Assembly (NCBI GenBank): GCA_033557835.1 | Contig: JAWQRO010000439.1 | Coordinates: 1 to 38,975 of the forward strand | Length of the DNA stretch: 38,975 nucleotides | Direction: 5' to 3' | Source of the DNA: Helochares maculicollis | Taxonomy: Eukaryota > Arthropoda > Insecta > Coleoptera > Hydrophilidae | Shown here: piece after piece, positions 22,701 to 30,559 of the stretch | Layout of the letters: every line of letters starts with the position of its first letter | Position numbering within the stretch: the stretch's first letter is position 1 | Notes under the pieces: generated by a model | Told to the model about the DNA's origin: nothing | The model's input: only the letters and a program-made list of their open reading frames with translations | Databases searched by the model: none | Position numbers and translations under genes: made by a program

Positions 22701-25700
22701 AATCAGCCACGTTCCTGTGGTATTTTTTAAACTAAGCACTATAAATAGTTCCTAGTATTACCTTGAAATGTTTGTTCAATGATTACATGACTCTCATTTC
22801 CTCTCCAGAGAAAAGATAAAAAAGCTTAGAGCCTTGGAAACCGCGCGCGCTGCGGTTGTCACCCAATGGACCAAGAAGGTCATAGTGGAGAAGAACCATA
22901 ACGCTTCAGAAAATGCTGGAGAGCCTCTAGTAAGTATAGTTCCTTGCGTAGAGTTATTTTCCGCTCAAATAATCAAGTTTCTTGTTACTAAGTTGGCAGG
23001 TTACTGCAACCAATGTCGCGTCTTAAAGAAGGAAAACGATCTCCTTAGAAATATTATCTTGCATATGAGGAAAGTCTAAGCCTGAAACGAACACACTTAA
23101 AACTCATCAAGAGCTCGTCGGAAATCGAACTACATTTTAGGTTAGAACTTGTTGTTAGTAATAAAATGTACAAAGTTTATACACTTATCAGAAATATAAA
23201 AATTAATTTATTTCGATGTGGTTTTGAAGTTTGAATGTCATGTTCCAAAATACATCACAGCAACGACTGTGAACCGTCTTCTAAGCATCCCTATGATAGG
23301 TACTTTAATAAACAGCCTCAATAGATCAATCCAAACTGAGACAATTCCATTGCATAAATGCAGACCATAAAAATATAGAGATCTTATGCTTTATAATCTA
23401 AGAGATCGTTTTGCTCCCACAGTTGAGCCGACTATTTTCGTTTCGGTTTCACTTTCGGCATAATGAACAACGTTTTTGTTGCAGTTAATGCCTATAGTCA
23501 AAATAGAAAAGCAGAAGTCTCAAAGCAACAACTCCTCGGACGCAATGATATCCGAGTACGAACTGCCCATGGATTCCGATTGGGAAATCCCACGCGACCT
23601 ACTTCAGCTAGGAAAAAGTCTAGGAGAAGGAGCGTTCGGCAAAGTCGTCATGGCCGAAGGAATGGGCATTTTGCGACCGGGCATCAATTCTATAGTCGCC
23701 GTCAAGATGTTGAAAGAAGGTCACACCGACAATGAAATGATGGACTTAGTTTCTGAAATGGAAATGATGAAAATGATCGGAAAGCATATTAACATCATAA
23801 ATCTCCTTGGGTGTTGCACGCAAAAAGGACCTTTGTTCGTCATTGTGGAGTACGCCCCATATGGTAACCTCCGAGATTTCCTTAGACAGCACAGGTCTTC
23901 ATCCGGCTACGAACCGGCCATTGGCATAGAAGAAAAGGAAAAAAAGACCTTGACTCAAAAGGATCTGGTGTCGTTTGCATATCAAGTAGCTCGAGGCATG
24001 GAATATTTGGCTTCACGGCGATGTATTCATCGAGATTTGGCGGCTAGAAACGTCTTAGTCAGTGAGGACTTCATCTTAAAAATTGCCGATTTCGGATTGG
24101 CCCGAGATGTCCACTGCAACGAGTATTACAGGAAAACCACGGACGGCCGACTTCCTGTCAAATGGATGGCGCCTGAAGCGCTGTTCCATAGGCTCTACAC
24201 AACGCAGTCAGATGTGTGGTCTTATGGGATATTGCTTTGGGAAATCATGACACTAGGAGGTAACAACTTAATTATTGCATTAAGCGATTAAGCTACTCTA
24301 GAGACCGAAAAGTTGGCGCTTTTCTCTAGAAAATACTATAAAATAAATCGAGTTTGCAAAGATTGAAAAATATCCAACACATGATTGACTGTAAAATTAA
24401 ATTTTTATAGAACCATTTATTTAAAACTGACAAACTTGCTATTTTGGAAGGGTCCATGACCACATCAATCTGCTGTATATTTTTTAATAAATTTAGTTTA
24501 ATTAATAATTGTACATAACAACAGCTAGAGAAGCACGTAGGATTTTTATAATGTATTGATTTTTCCTTCTAAAGTGAAAAAGTGGAAAAGTTGCCAGAAA
24601 ATTTTAATTGTGGCTTGAGTAGCGTGAACCAATTACACTTTTTTGTAAATCTTTTGTTTTAGTTATTTTCTTTTGCTAGGCTTCTATTGTCTAAATACAT
24701 CATATAATACTGGCTATTGTATTTGGAATCGTAGATGTATTCGTCTTGGCTTTGACGTAGATCATCTATCAATCAAGGGTTTCAATTTTCATCAAACTCC
24801 AAAAGGAGACGAGAGCGGTGACGTGGCATTTTTAGAGCATATTCGGACAAAGATTATTATTAGTAAAAAATCAATTGTAATTGCTGTTGTTTGCGGAAAT
24901 CAGAGAGTAGGTTTCGGTCTCTTTTTAGATTATTTGTATTATCTTATTTTAAAACTGTTGTAGTAGAGTTTGTATGGGAGATTTAATAACGATCTTTTGA
25001 AGCCTTTGGGCAGCAATAAGCCAACAGATTTCTAACATGCTTGCTACTTATACCACCAGACAGATTATCTTAAGCGATGGGGCTGCGCCTGTTCACGACA
25101 TAGCAGAACCTCACTTAGTCTTCTGTGAAATTAGTACTTGATATTATTGATGTGAACGACAAAGCAAACTGTCTTAATGCGAATGTTCTATTCTTATTCA
25201 ATCTATACGTCCGCATATACTAGGTGCGCAAGTTCGAAACGTGGTTTTTTTTTCATGAAGAATACGCAATTATTTAAGAACAACGGTAAAACAGTTTTTT
25301 ATTCAAAGTATTGGTCCTCGTTTTTATACATCTGTCGGTAAATTTATGAATACCATTTCAAAAGAAAGTTTCAACTTTCAATTTTTCATCGAGCCATTTT
25401 TGTATATCCTCGAAGGTTTTGAAGTGTTGCTCAGCCAGTGCTTTCCCATCGATGAGAAGAGGTGATAAACAGAAGGCGCCAGGTCTAGTGAATACGGCGG
25501 GTGGCGTAGGAATTCCCAAACAAGCAAAGAAATCGTTTCTTTGACCACTCTCTCTGAATCTGCAGGAGCGTTGTCATGCTGCAGAATGACTTCGCCGTGT
25601 CTTCGAGCCCATTCTGGACGTTTTTCGATCAATGCGGGGATTAAATTGATCATTTGTTGTCGGTAGCGGACGGTATTAACGGCTTCGCCGGGTTTGAGAA

Positions 25701-28685
25701 ACTCGTAGTACACTACCCTCTTCTGATCCCACCACATACACAGCAATGTCTTCCTCCCAAAACGGTCCAATTTTGTACTCGATGTTAATGGTTGTCCTTG
25801 GTAGGCGTTACTCAAGATTTTTTCCGTTCCAGACTTTCAAAATATATCCATTTTTCATCTCAAGTTACAACCCGATACAAAAAAAACCTTTTTTTGTGGT
25901 GTAAATGCAGCATTTTGCACACAGATTTTTGTCTTTCCATCAGTCGTTCGTTCAGTTTGTGTGGAACCAATTTTCCAACCTTTTGAATCTTCTCCATGGC
26001 TCTCAGGTGATCGGAAATGGCTTGCCGAGTGACATTCAACTGCTCCGCCATTATTTGTTGTGTTTGTGTATCGTCTTCGTTCAATAACGCTTGTAATTCA
26101 TCGTCTTCAAATTTTCTTGGTCGATTTTAACGTACTTTGTCAACAACATTGAAATCGCCACTTTTGAAACGTTGAAAACAGCATTCACAAGTTTTGGCAG
26201 TTGGAGCAAGATCGCCATAAGTCTCTACAAGAGTTTGATGATTTTCCGATGACGTTTTCTTTTGATTGAATAAGAAAATCATTACATGCCGCAAATGCTC
26301 TTTACTTGGCTCAAAGTTCGACATGTTTAACATGAAAAGGAAGTATGCTACTAACCCGTAAACAACTGAACGAATATGACGTTTTGTAGTGGCCAGCCTT
26401 ACAAAAAATGGCGCTTTGGGTTCTTGACAACAAAACGACATTTTAAACTTGCGCACCTGGTATAGTACTTCACGTGCGTTGACGGGACATCATGGTTGAC
26501 TGACGATCTTAAAGTCCTCATGAAGGAACGCGAAAAAGGCTTGTCGTAGAGGATGGTGCTGGGCGTTGACTGGACAAGTCTGAAGAAGCTGAGAAATGTT
26601 ACCTCTTCAGTAAATAAGTATACTAAGTGCACGTGGAAGAACTTAAGAAACCTTGAGGACAAATCAAAATTTAAAAAAAATTCTATTTCAGATAATTTCC
26701 AAATAATATTAATAAGTATGTTTTGTCTCTTTAATGCATTTCGCCAGTTAATTTTTAACTGTAATCAAAATATTTTTATAGTCAACGAAGATTCTCTATT
26801 CACACTCTCTGAAGTACCATATTGCTTCTTATTGGTTCATTTTAATCTAGTACTTTTGGTTCCAATCGTTTGTCTTTAGAGTAAATAAATCATTGCTTGC
26901 ATATTATTCTTCCATATATTAGTCGTGAAGAAATCATTCACCGTTCTTGCTCCGATCACTGTCCAGTCAGTTCTTGCAAAACTTTTTGAAAAACTTATCT
27001 TATCACACTTAAAAAAATATTTAGATCAAAATAAAATAGTACCGGAACATCTATCAGGCTTTAGAAAAGGATATGCTACCGTGTTGGTGAGCGTTGTTGA
27101 CGACTTCTTGACAGTTGATGATGATGGCAAGCTCACGTCACTGGTCCTTACAGATTATTCAAACGCTTTCGATACCTGAAAGCACCAGCTGCAGTTTCGT
27201 GCCTTATACTCTATTAGACTGGAGCAGAGGGTAGTCAAGCTTTCTGAAGATGTTTTAGTGGGAAGAAGACAAAAGAGGGAATTAAGCTACAGAACTGTTA
27301 AACGTTATATTGGCGTTCCTCAGAGTTCCATTCTGAGACCGATTTTGCTTTCTGTATAGTCCTGTAGACTCGGACCTCTCATGTTGCCAACATGTTAGAG
27401 AGACGTACAGATCTGTGTATGGATTTCTGTGTATGTTGTGTTCGCATCGACATATTTTGACCCAAAAGCCTAAACTTTATTTAGGCGACGTACTAGTGCT
27501 GCCCAAATTTAATCTATCCGCTACAATACTGACGATCCTTACTAATTTTGGGAAAGGTCAGAATACGCGGCTGCTCTCACGCGTAAACTATTAAATTCTG
27601 TTAATTGGGGAGACAAAAAAATTGTCAATTTTTATTATCATTGTTAAATCATGTCAAAGAAACAAGGTCGTTGTTTTTTGTAGGAATTTTGGCTTTAGAT
27701 GTGCGTTGAGCAAACTCTGCTTTTTGACACCATGATCTCTTGCGTTTAAAGTTATTGCAGACAACTCATTTCTACTCCCCAGTGCTGATTCTCTTCACAA
27801 ATGGCTCTCACGAGTTGTTATTTGTCGGTTTACATCAATTAATGGCTTTATAATGTCTTCGTCAGTTTCTATAGACCGTCCAGAATGTACATCTTCAACG
27901 TCAAAATATCTAGGTTGAAATTCTGGAAACCAGCTTGGACACTGGTGTTCTGTCAATACATCCTCTAAGTACTCGTCGGTCTCCTAGAACAGAATTCTTG
28001 TCTTTTTGATAATAAATCTTGCCAAAAATGCCACTTCAACGTTTCTACAAGTGATAGATCACCAACCAAAAACAAGTGGTAGAATCCAAGTAACTTTTTC
28101 ATAAGAAAGTCTTGCTTTATCAGCTGTCCACATATATTCTGACATTGCAGAACAATGTACAATTAATTGTCTCTTGGAGAGAAACGAAATTGCTCTCTGA
28201 ACAACCCCATAAATATACACCAACTGACTGATGATTGACTTAGTCAGTCAAGTCATAAACGCCTATTCCAAACCGCTGAACCGAAGAGAGTCAAATTTCT
28301 TGAACACAAGCTTCAGGCATCGAATAATGAATTTTTGTATTATAAATATATGTCTATTAAAATATAAAAATTGAGATGGATTATTTTGAATTCAGGTACG
28401 CCCTACCCATCAGTACCAAGCGTTGAAAAACTGTTTCAACTACTGAGGAGCGGTCATCGCATGGAGAAACCTCCTTGTTGCTCATTGGAAATTTACATGC
28501 TGATGCGTGAATGCTGGAGCTATCAAGCTGCAGAACGACCGCTGTTCCGGGAACTAGTTGAGGATTTAGATAGGATATTAACGATAACGGCCAACGAAGA
28601 GTACCTGGACCTCGGACTACCTCAATTGGACACACCACCGTCCACGCAGGATTCCAGTTGCGACGAAGAACCTTTTTCGTTTTAA
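13645..28685 (+). CDS. fgfr: Fibroblast growth factor receptor (FGFR), two-Ig receptor tyrosine kinase
   Basis: A plasma-membrane receptor that binds FGF ligands and signals through its intracellular tyrosine kinase. Coding exons: 13645-13738, 20153-20536, one of 20629-20813 (A) or 21629-21798 (B), 21967-22099, 22536-22653, 22809-22929, 23485-24259, 28396-28685. Junction phases (1,1,0,1,2,0,1) join without a stop to give 699 (A) or 694 (B) residues, close to the roughly 730 residues of insect Heartless-type receptors. Layout in form A: signal peptide 1-22, acid box 50-53, Ig D2 with Cys93-Cys141, Ig D3 with Cys188-Cys246, transmembrane helix 277-300, then the kinase with glycine loop 392-397, Lys419, HRDLAARN 527-534, DFG 547-549 and the activation-loop tyrosine pair 559-560. 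There is no D1 domain. All key catalytic residues are intact. Introns contain many transposon remains. The start was chosen because it opens a signal peptide right after a good acceptor; the Met at 13654 is an alternative. Confidence 0.97.
13855..14340. repeat. Tandem duplication within FGFR intron 1 (~317-bp period)
   Basis: GATAGTTTTTAATT near 13865 and 14182 starts two related units sharing GTAAAATTGCA-type sequence, TTGAGATA/CTAAGATA, GAAGCTTCA..GTCAA..GCTGCAA and TTTAATTTTAAATTCATTTG. The first unit continues with TTCTCATTCCATT, CTATCCT and TCCTTGTGAAC (14041-14095). The matching continuation of the second unit is found at 17215-17330, after the retroelement block. The block 14345-17215 therefore appears to have split the second copy. 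Confidence 0.6.
14560..15245 (-). mobile_element. Non-LTR retrotransposon C-terminal fragment with RNase H
   Basis: On the minus strand, 14940-15245 reads like an RNase H domain: KLPSEASICTAEVYVIFASL (the usual ASxxTAExYAI strand), IQSLGNVYQNSG (the SALQSL region), NRTHVLKRINIDIHLVG and GIEGDRNIDRL (the HxGIxGNExAD box), interrupted by stops. Further on, 14600-14720 gives LTCESGDYIFSCRKYEQDAHG, like the Cys-His knuckle at the end of I/R1-type elements. The reverse transcriptase part is absent. Key Asp residues are replaced, so it is dead. It belongs to a lineage that carries RNase H, unlike the jockey piece next to it. Confidence 0.65.
15440..16990 (-). mobile_element. Jockey-like non-LTR retrotransposon fragment
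   Basis: Minus-strand frames give much of a jockey-type reverse transcriptase. The N-terminal part is at 16483-16767 (YIPGIWKVFKVFMLLKLGKP, ASYRPISFIPVISKVLEKIL, HQFGVRNKHST). The palm region follows at 16150-16440 with FLNVAQTFEKFWH (normally FLDVxxAFDxVWH) and SGVLKGNELEPILYLLY. The active-site box at ~16130 reads FANDEAI (normally FADD). The C-terminal part is at 15460-15860, with LIWTYGVQLWGYAS and IIQRFQNKVLR. The catalytic Asp residues of both boxes are mutated and stops are frequent. There is no endonuclease domain, consistent with a 5'-truncated copy. Confidence 0.8.
16089..16512. repeat. 63-bp direct duplication within the jockey fragment
   Basis: The sequence TGGTAGTGGCTTGTTCTTTG and what follows it is present at 16089-16151 and again at 16450-16512, an offset of 361 bases, with only about two differences near one end. 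The first copy is the native RT active-site box. The second interrupts the RT reading frame just after NKHST. Confidence 0.95.
19310..19434. repeat. Imperfect GAGCCT hexanucleotide repeat
   Basis: About 20 imperfect hexamers (GAGCCT, GAGTCT, GAGCCG, GAACCG) run from 19310 to a TAG at 19432. One plus frame reads as an acidic Glu-Pro/Glu-Ser repeat, another as Ser-Leu, and the complement as Gly-Ser. No splice acceptor in the right phase precedes it, so I take it as an intronic microsatellite. Confidence 0.85.
20153..20536 (+). CDS. fgfr: FGFR exon 2: acid box and Ig domain D2
   Basis: The acceptor TTACATTGCAG ends at 20152; the donor is GTAGTAG|GTAAGT. The exon encodes residues 32-159. An acidic run DDDDHHE (50-56) is the acid box. 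D2 follows with the FGFR-type start KPEFVNPKKM, Cys93 (ATLKCKASGNPQP), Trp105, WSLVLEDL and Cys141 in DSGEYKCVV. The heparin- and ligand-binding face of FGFRs lies in D2 and the D2-D3 linker. Two extra cysteines, 144 and 149, sit just after the canonical one and could pair. Starts and ends in phase 1. Confidence 0.95.
20629..20813 (+). CDS. fgfr: FGFR exon A: first alternative N-terminal half of Ig D3
   Basis: The acceptor AACCTCAG ends at 20628; the donor is CTGAAG|GTATTT. The exon encodes residues 160-221: ERFPSKPYIKEGYPQNAT, the first D3 cysteine (VVMECPQ), YVYWIK, and an end at GTVLK, the same boundary at which vertebrate FGFR genes end exon IIIa (VLK). It starts in phase 1 and ends in phase 0 (185 bases). 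It is more diverged from vertebrate D3 than exon B and richer in Asn-X-Ser/Thr sites. The intact frame, good splice sites and conserved cysteine and tryptophan argue that it is functional. Confidence 0.88.
20814..21628 (+). other. Intron between alternative exons A and B
   Basis: AT- and CT-rich sequence. It ends with ATTTTTAG at 21628. The plus-strand open stretch at 21005-21232 has no exon borders and no recognisable domain. Splicing signals that would enforce the exon choice may lie here, but I cannot identify them. Confidence 0.6.
21629..21798 (+). CDS. fgfr: FGFR exon B: second alternative N-terminal half of Ig D3
   Basis: The acceptor ATTTTTAG ends at 21628; the donor is ATTAAG|GTATTT, the same donor hexamer as exon A. 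It encodes ERYHSRPILTEQVANATIP, the first D3 cysteine in NLTCKFV, SDLSPTVYWVK, and an end at THIK. RPIL, ANxT, SDxxP and YWxK match the usual FGFR D3 start, so this looks like the ancestral version. It starts in phase 1 and ends in phase 0 (170 bases), exactly parallel to exon A, and aligns to it along its whole length. Confidence 0.92.
21967..22099 (+). CDS. fgfr: FGFR exon C: C-terminal half of Ig D3
   Basis: The acceptor TGTTTAG ends at 21966; the donor is GAAT|GTAAGT. The exon encodes 44 residues with the D3 end signature: LELNNVTYENEGWYTCVAAN (second cysteine, 246 in form A) and GHTYSSAYLKVVE. It starts in phase 0, so it joins exon A or exon B in frame but not the D2 exon directly. It ends in phase 1. 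The frame stays open past the donor into a different transmembrane helix (see 22100-22236). Confidence 0.95.
22100..22236 (+). CDS. fgfr: Alternative 3' end: second transmembrane helix and stop (kinase-less FGFR)
   Basis: Reading exon C through its donor continues in frame for 45 codons. After CKYCAEKPSYLWHLIR comes a 17-residue hydrophobic helix IPSIVLLLSIVVVYIAY, a basic stop-transfer tail RSVKTMRKLNAY and TAA at 22234-22236. An AATAAA lies 102 bases on (22338-22343), followed by a T-rich stretch. The predicted product is a 310-residue (A) or 305-residue (B) membrane protein with D2-D3 outside and no kinase. The codons in the helix are CTC- and CTG-containing rather than simply AT-rich, which argues for selection. 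Intron retention with intronic polyadenylation is the inferred route; transcript data are needed. Confidence 0.6.
22338..22343 (+). promoter_or_regulatory. Candidate intronic polyadenylation signal
   Basis: A canonical AATAAA lies 102 bases after the stop codon of the kinase-less reading frame, with a T/G-rich stretch about 20-30 bases downstream (CGTTTATTTTATTGTGACTG). AATAAA is common in AT-rich DNA, so its weight comes from its position. Confidence 0.45.
22536..22653 (+). CDS. fgfr: FGFR exon D: transmembrane helix of the full receptor
   Basis: The acceptor ATCTCTTGCAG ends at 22535; the donor is AAACA|GTAAGT. It encodes a short stalk SIEQEAQPQSM and a hydrophobic helix VVHVLILVLIAFLSIG plus TCILIIIV, then basic RKLK. 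It starts in phase 1 (completing a Ser codon with exon C) and ends in phase 2. This is the helix used when the exon C donor is spliced. Confidence 0.93.
22809..22929 (+). CDS. fgfr: FGFR exon E: juxtamembrane segment
   Basis: The acceptor CCTCTCCAG ends at 22808; the donor is CCTCTA|GTAAGT. It encodes QEKIKKLRALETARAAVVTQ and WTKKVIVEKNHNASENAGEPL, corresponding to the juxtamembrane stretch of FGFRs that contacts the FRS adaptor (RRQVTV-type motif, here KKVIVEK). It starts in phase 2 and ends in phase 0. The frame stays open for another 49 codons past the donor, ending in a stop at 23077-23079, with AATAAA at 23160-23165. Confidence 0.93.
23485..24259 (+). CDS. fgfr: FGFR exon F: most of the tyrosine kinase
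   Basis: The acceptor TTTTTGTTGCAG ends at 23484; the donor is GGAG|GTAACA. One 775-base exon encodes 258 residues: the FGFR pre-kinase signature SEYELPMDSDWEIPRD, glycine loop GEGAFGKVV, VAVKML lysine, alpha-C Glu in SEMEMMKMIGKH, hinge VEYAPYGNL, a kinase insert of about 20 residues, HRDLAARNV, DFGLARDV, activation-loop NEYYRKTTDGRLPVKW and APEALF. Every catalytic residue is present. The kinase phosphorylates itself and adaptors on tyrosine after ligand-driven dimerisation. Starts in phase 0 and ends in phase 1. Confidence 0.97.
25220..26460 (-). mobile_element. Nearly full-length mariner, nested in the non-LTR element
   Basis: The 1,241-bp element has clear terminal repeats: CTAGGTGCGCAAGTTCGAAA from 25220 and, on the complement, CCAGGTGCGCAAGTTTAAAA ending at 26460. 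Both are flanked by TA (25218-25219, 26461-26462). The flanks on both sides are parts of the same non-LTR element, so it jumped in after that element. Confidence 0.93.
25378..26332 (-). pseudogene. Mariner transposase pseudogene with a lost catalytic Asp
   Basis: It starts at the Met of MSNFEPSKEHLRHVMIFLF (26322 on the complement). It contains the first helix-turn-helix region (AKTCECCFQRFKSGDF), the second (QQIMAEQLNVTRQAISDHL, then KVGKLVPHKLNE), DEKWIYFES (first Asp), LLCMWWDQKRVVYYEFLKPG, ILQHDNAPA (second Asp) and HPPYSLDLAPSVYHLF. In the last motif the usual PSDYHLF Asp, the third catalytic residue, is Val. There is a stop after KVR, a stop in place of Gly before DEKW, and a frameshift after LERKK. 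It ends at 25378 after about 340 codons, the normal length for the family. Confidence 0.9.
27620..28185 (-). pseudogene. Mariner transposase N-terminal fragment
   Basis: Minus-strand frames show CPSWFPEFQPRYFDVEDVHS and GRSIETDEDIIKPLID, matching the mariner WFxxFxxGxFDxxDxxxSGRP start. NRQITTRE (27820-27840) is the beginning of the second helix-turn-helix. After a deletion, DHGVKKQSLLNAHLKPKF (~27690-27740) resembles the RSWxKxGEP...AKP region. The catalytic core beyond this is absent and stops interrupt it. No terminal repeats were found. Confidence 0.55.
28396..28685 (+). CDS. fgfr: FGFR last exon: C-lobe end and C-terminal tail
   Basis: The acceptor TTGAATTCAG ends at 28395. The exon completes the Gly codon begun in exon F and encodes TPYPSVPSVEKLFQLLRSGH, RMEKPPCCSLEIYMLMRECW, ERPLFRELVEDLDRIL and a tail with EEYLDLGL, then an acidic end CDEEPFSF and TAA at 28683-28685. 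EEYLDL matches the position of the vertebrate EYLDL motif, the tyrosine that binds phospholipase C gamma when phosphorylated. Confidence 0.96.
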
Positions 28686-30110
28686 ACTAGTCAAGCACCA
28701 CAACAGTATGGTCAAACATTGTATATTGCTGTATAAAAATATTATTAAATTGTAGTTAGAAGAAAACCAATAATGTCCGCTAATTGGCAGGGTACGCGCT
28801 TCGAAGCTGCTGGAAAAGTGCCAAATAACATAACTCACATGTGGCCATCTCTTTCCCCGTATTATATTTATTTAAGCATATTTTTACAATAAGTAATTAT
28901 TTTAGGTTAACGTGTTTCGTTTGTATCACATACTAGATATCATCGTCGAGTATGAAGTATTTTAAGAAGTTAGAATTTTCGAAGATTTTTTTTCAGTATT
29001 AGGCATCAACGTGGTGTGAGATAATTTTACATTGTATATATGTTGCTTACAGTAATTAATTATTTACAAATATATTAACATTTTTCATTGAACTGTTCAT
29101 GAGGTACAAGCTTCAGGCAATATAAAAAGGAAAAGCTTTGGCAAGTGCATAATCTACTGTTCTGTGAGATGCAGACATGGAAGCCGATGATGGAAAAAGT
29201 ATCAATATAATGATTATTGTTTTGATGTGGAATCGAAGACTGCAGTTAATACTCCATAAATATTTGAATGTAACACTTTTACGTCCCAGCTTGAACTTCA
29301 ATCCAAAACTGTCATTTAACACAACATAACGACCATCTAAACGAATCTGTGGAAGGACTTCGTGATATGCCAAAAAAGCACAAAATAACATAAATGAAAG
29401 TATTTGATCTGGGCATTGTCATTGGAAAATGAAGTGGCTGTTTAAGAAGCAAAAAATGCAGAGAGTGTCTTCCTAGGAGACAATTTATCTTTCCTATGGA
29501 AAAATTATAAAATCATTTGCAACTATAATGGCCTCAAATAAATCCCAGTCAATAATTGCACGAGAATTCTGGTCAATTAATATATCAATTATTGTTGAAG
29601 ACTTTTTAAAGGAACGATTTGTGAACACTAACAAAAATACAATCGGTATGAAATACGAATAGAAAATAATTGTTACATCTTGCATCTGAAATTTGTAACA
29701 TTAATATGGTAGAAGTTTTGTCACACGTTTGTGTGGTTGGGATATGTTTTGGTCTTTTTTTGTCACAACAATAAAACCCGTGCATATTTGGTCCTTATAT
29801 ATCACATCCACGCGCTAAGATTTAGGGTGTTTCGAAGAGCCAAAGACTAAAAGATATTAATGAGGAAGTTAAACGCTATCCTCTACCCGTATTTTTTTAA
29901 TTTATAATAGTTTGTATATTTTTATTATAATTTTGTACTGCTATGATTGTGTATTTTTGGTAGATAAGCGTCGATTGGCCAAAGATGTCAACTAGTATAA
30001 AATTAGTATGTTAAAATTTACTAATTTGTTGTGAGAACTTGTTTTTAAGACTGTGAGATATATGATAAAATAAATGCATTTCCTTTATTCATATACATTT
30101 TTTCATTTCG
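28686..30110. other. FGFR 3' region; no further gene seen
   Basis: A candidate polyadenylation signal ATTAAA is at 28744-28749, 59 bases after the stop; further AATAAA motifs lie at about 29536, 29771 and 30068, so the 3' end cannot be fixed. The minus-strand open stretch 29113-29391 shows no recognisable domain. The rest is AT-rich. Confidence 0.5.
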
Positions 30111-30261
30111 TTAAGCACTCTCCTGGTCGTTGATCGAAATCCTCGTTATGGAATTGTAGAACTGAGGATAGAAATGTTGGTTGCCTACTCTGCCACGGAG
30201 AGACACATTGAATTGACCGCCTTCATCGTATTTCGTGCTGTCTTCCAAATTGGATCTGTTA
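30111..30261 (-). CDS. Candidate last exon of an unidentified convergent gene
   Basis: On the minus strand a stretch of higher GC content opens after a possible acceptor CTTAACAG and reads SNLEDSTKYDEGGQFNVSLR, GRVGNQHFYPQF and YNSITRISINDQESA to a TAA at 30111-30113. An AATAAA follows about 20-30 bases later on the same strand, as at a gene's 3' end. I do not recognise the protein. Codon content looks more like coding than the surroundings. The frame can also be read from an upstream ATG at 30293. It would point toward FGFR, ending 1.4 kb from its stop. It could also be a processed or dead fragment. Confidence 0.35.
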
Positions 30262-30559
30262 AGCTTATACCTCTTATTTTTCACCAAAAGCAAATTAATT
30301 TCTATTTGCGACCTGGTTTGTTGCCGTCTTTAAATTAGATCGGTAAGTCATGTCAATTTTGCTTTCTTAAAATTAAATTTTCATAAGTCTGTGATGTCTG
30401 CTCTAAATCGAAAGTTGTGTTATTGAAAAGGTTTTTAATTCAGTCGACGCAAAACTTGGTAATTTTATGACCTAATTATTTTGACTTTCATGACCTACAA
30501 GTTGAGTGCAAAAAAGCGTGCAATTCAATGTTCATTCCGTACAAGAACCCACAAACACG

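Larger units (their letters stand above)
24670..27360 (+). mobile_element. Decayed non-LTR retrotransposon (jockey/CR1-like), interrupted by a mariner
   Basis: The plus-strand frames show the endonuclease end (24760-25150: FNFHQTPKGDESGDVAFLEH, then VVCMGDL, then SDGAAPVHDIAEPHLVFCE), the linker (26490-26640: WLTDDLKVLMKEREK, then DWTSLKKLRNVTSSVNKYTK), and the reverse transcriptase start (26930-27350: ITVQSVLAKLFEKLILSHLK, PEHLSGFRKGYAT, SLVLTDYSNAFDT, IGVPQSSILRPIL). The order fits one element whose endonuclease-linker joint was split by the mariner at 25220-26460. Box A keeps one Asp, but stops and frameshifts occur throughout and the RT active-site box is not seen. It is a fossil. Confidence 0.75.
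24260..28395 (+). other. FGFR intron 7 (4.1 kb), filled with transposon remains
   Basis: Bounded by GTAACA and TTGAATTCAG. It contains a decayed plus-strand non-LTR element (24670-27360) with a mariner inserted into it (25220-26460), then a minus-strand mariner fragment (27620-28185). The stretch 24260-24670 shows nothing recognisable. The intron separates the kinase core from its last helices, so it must be spliced out for an active enzyme. Confidence 0.9.

Noticed and set aside
23463..23735. 90-codon plus-strand ORF overlapping the kinase exon
   Set aside because: It is the kinase exon read in another frame (Arg-rich shadow).
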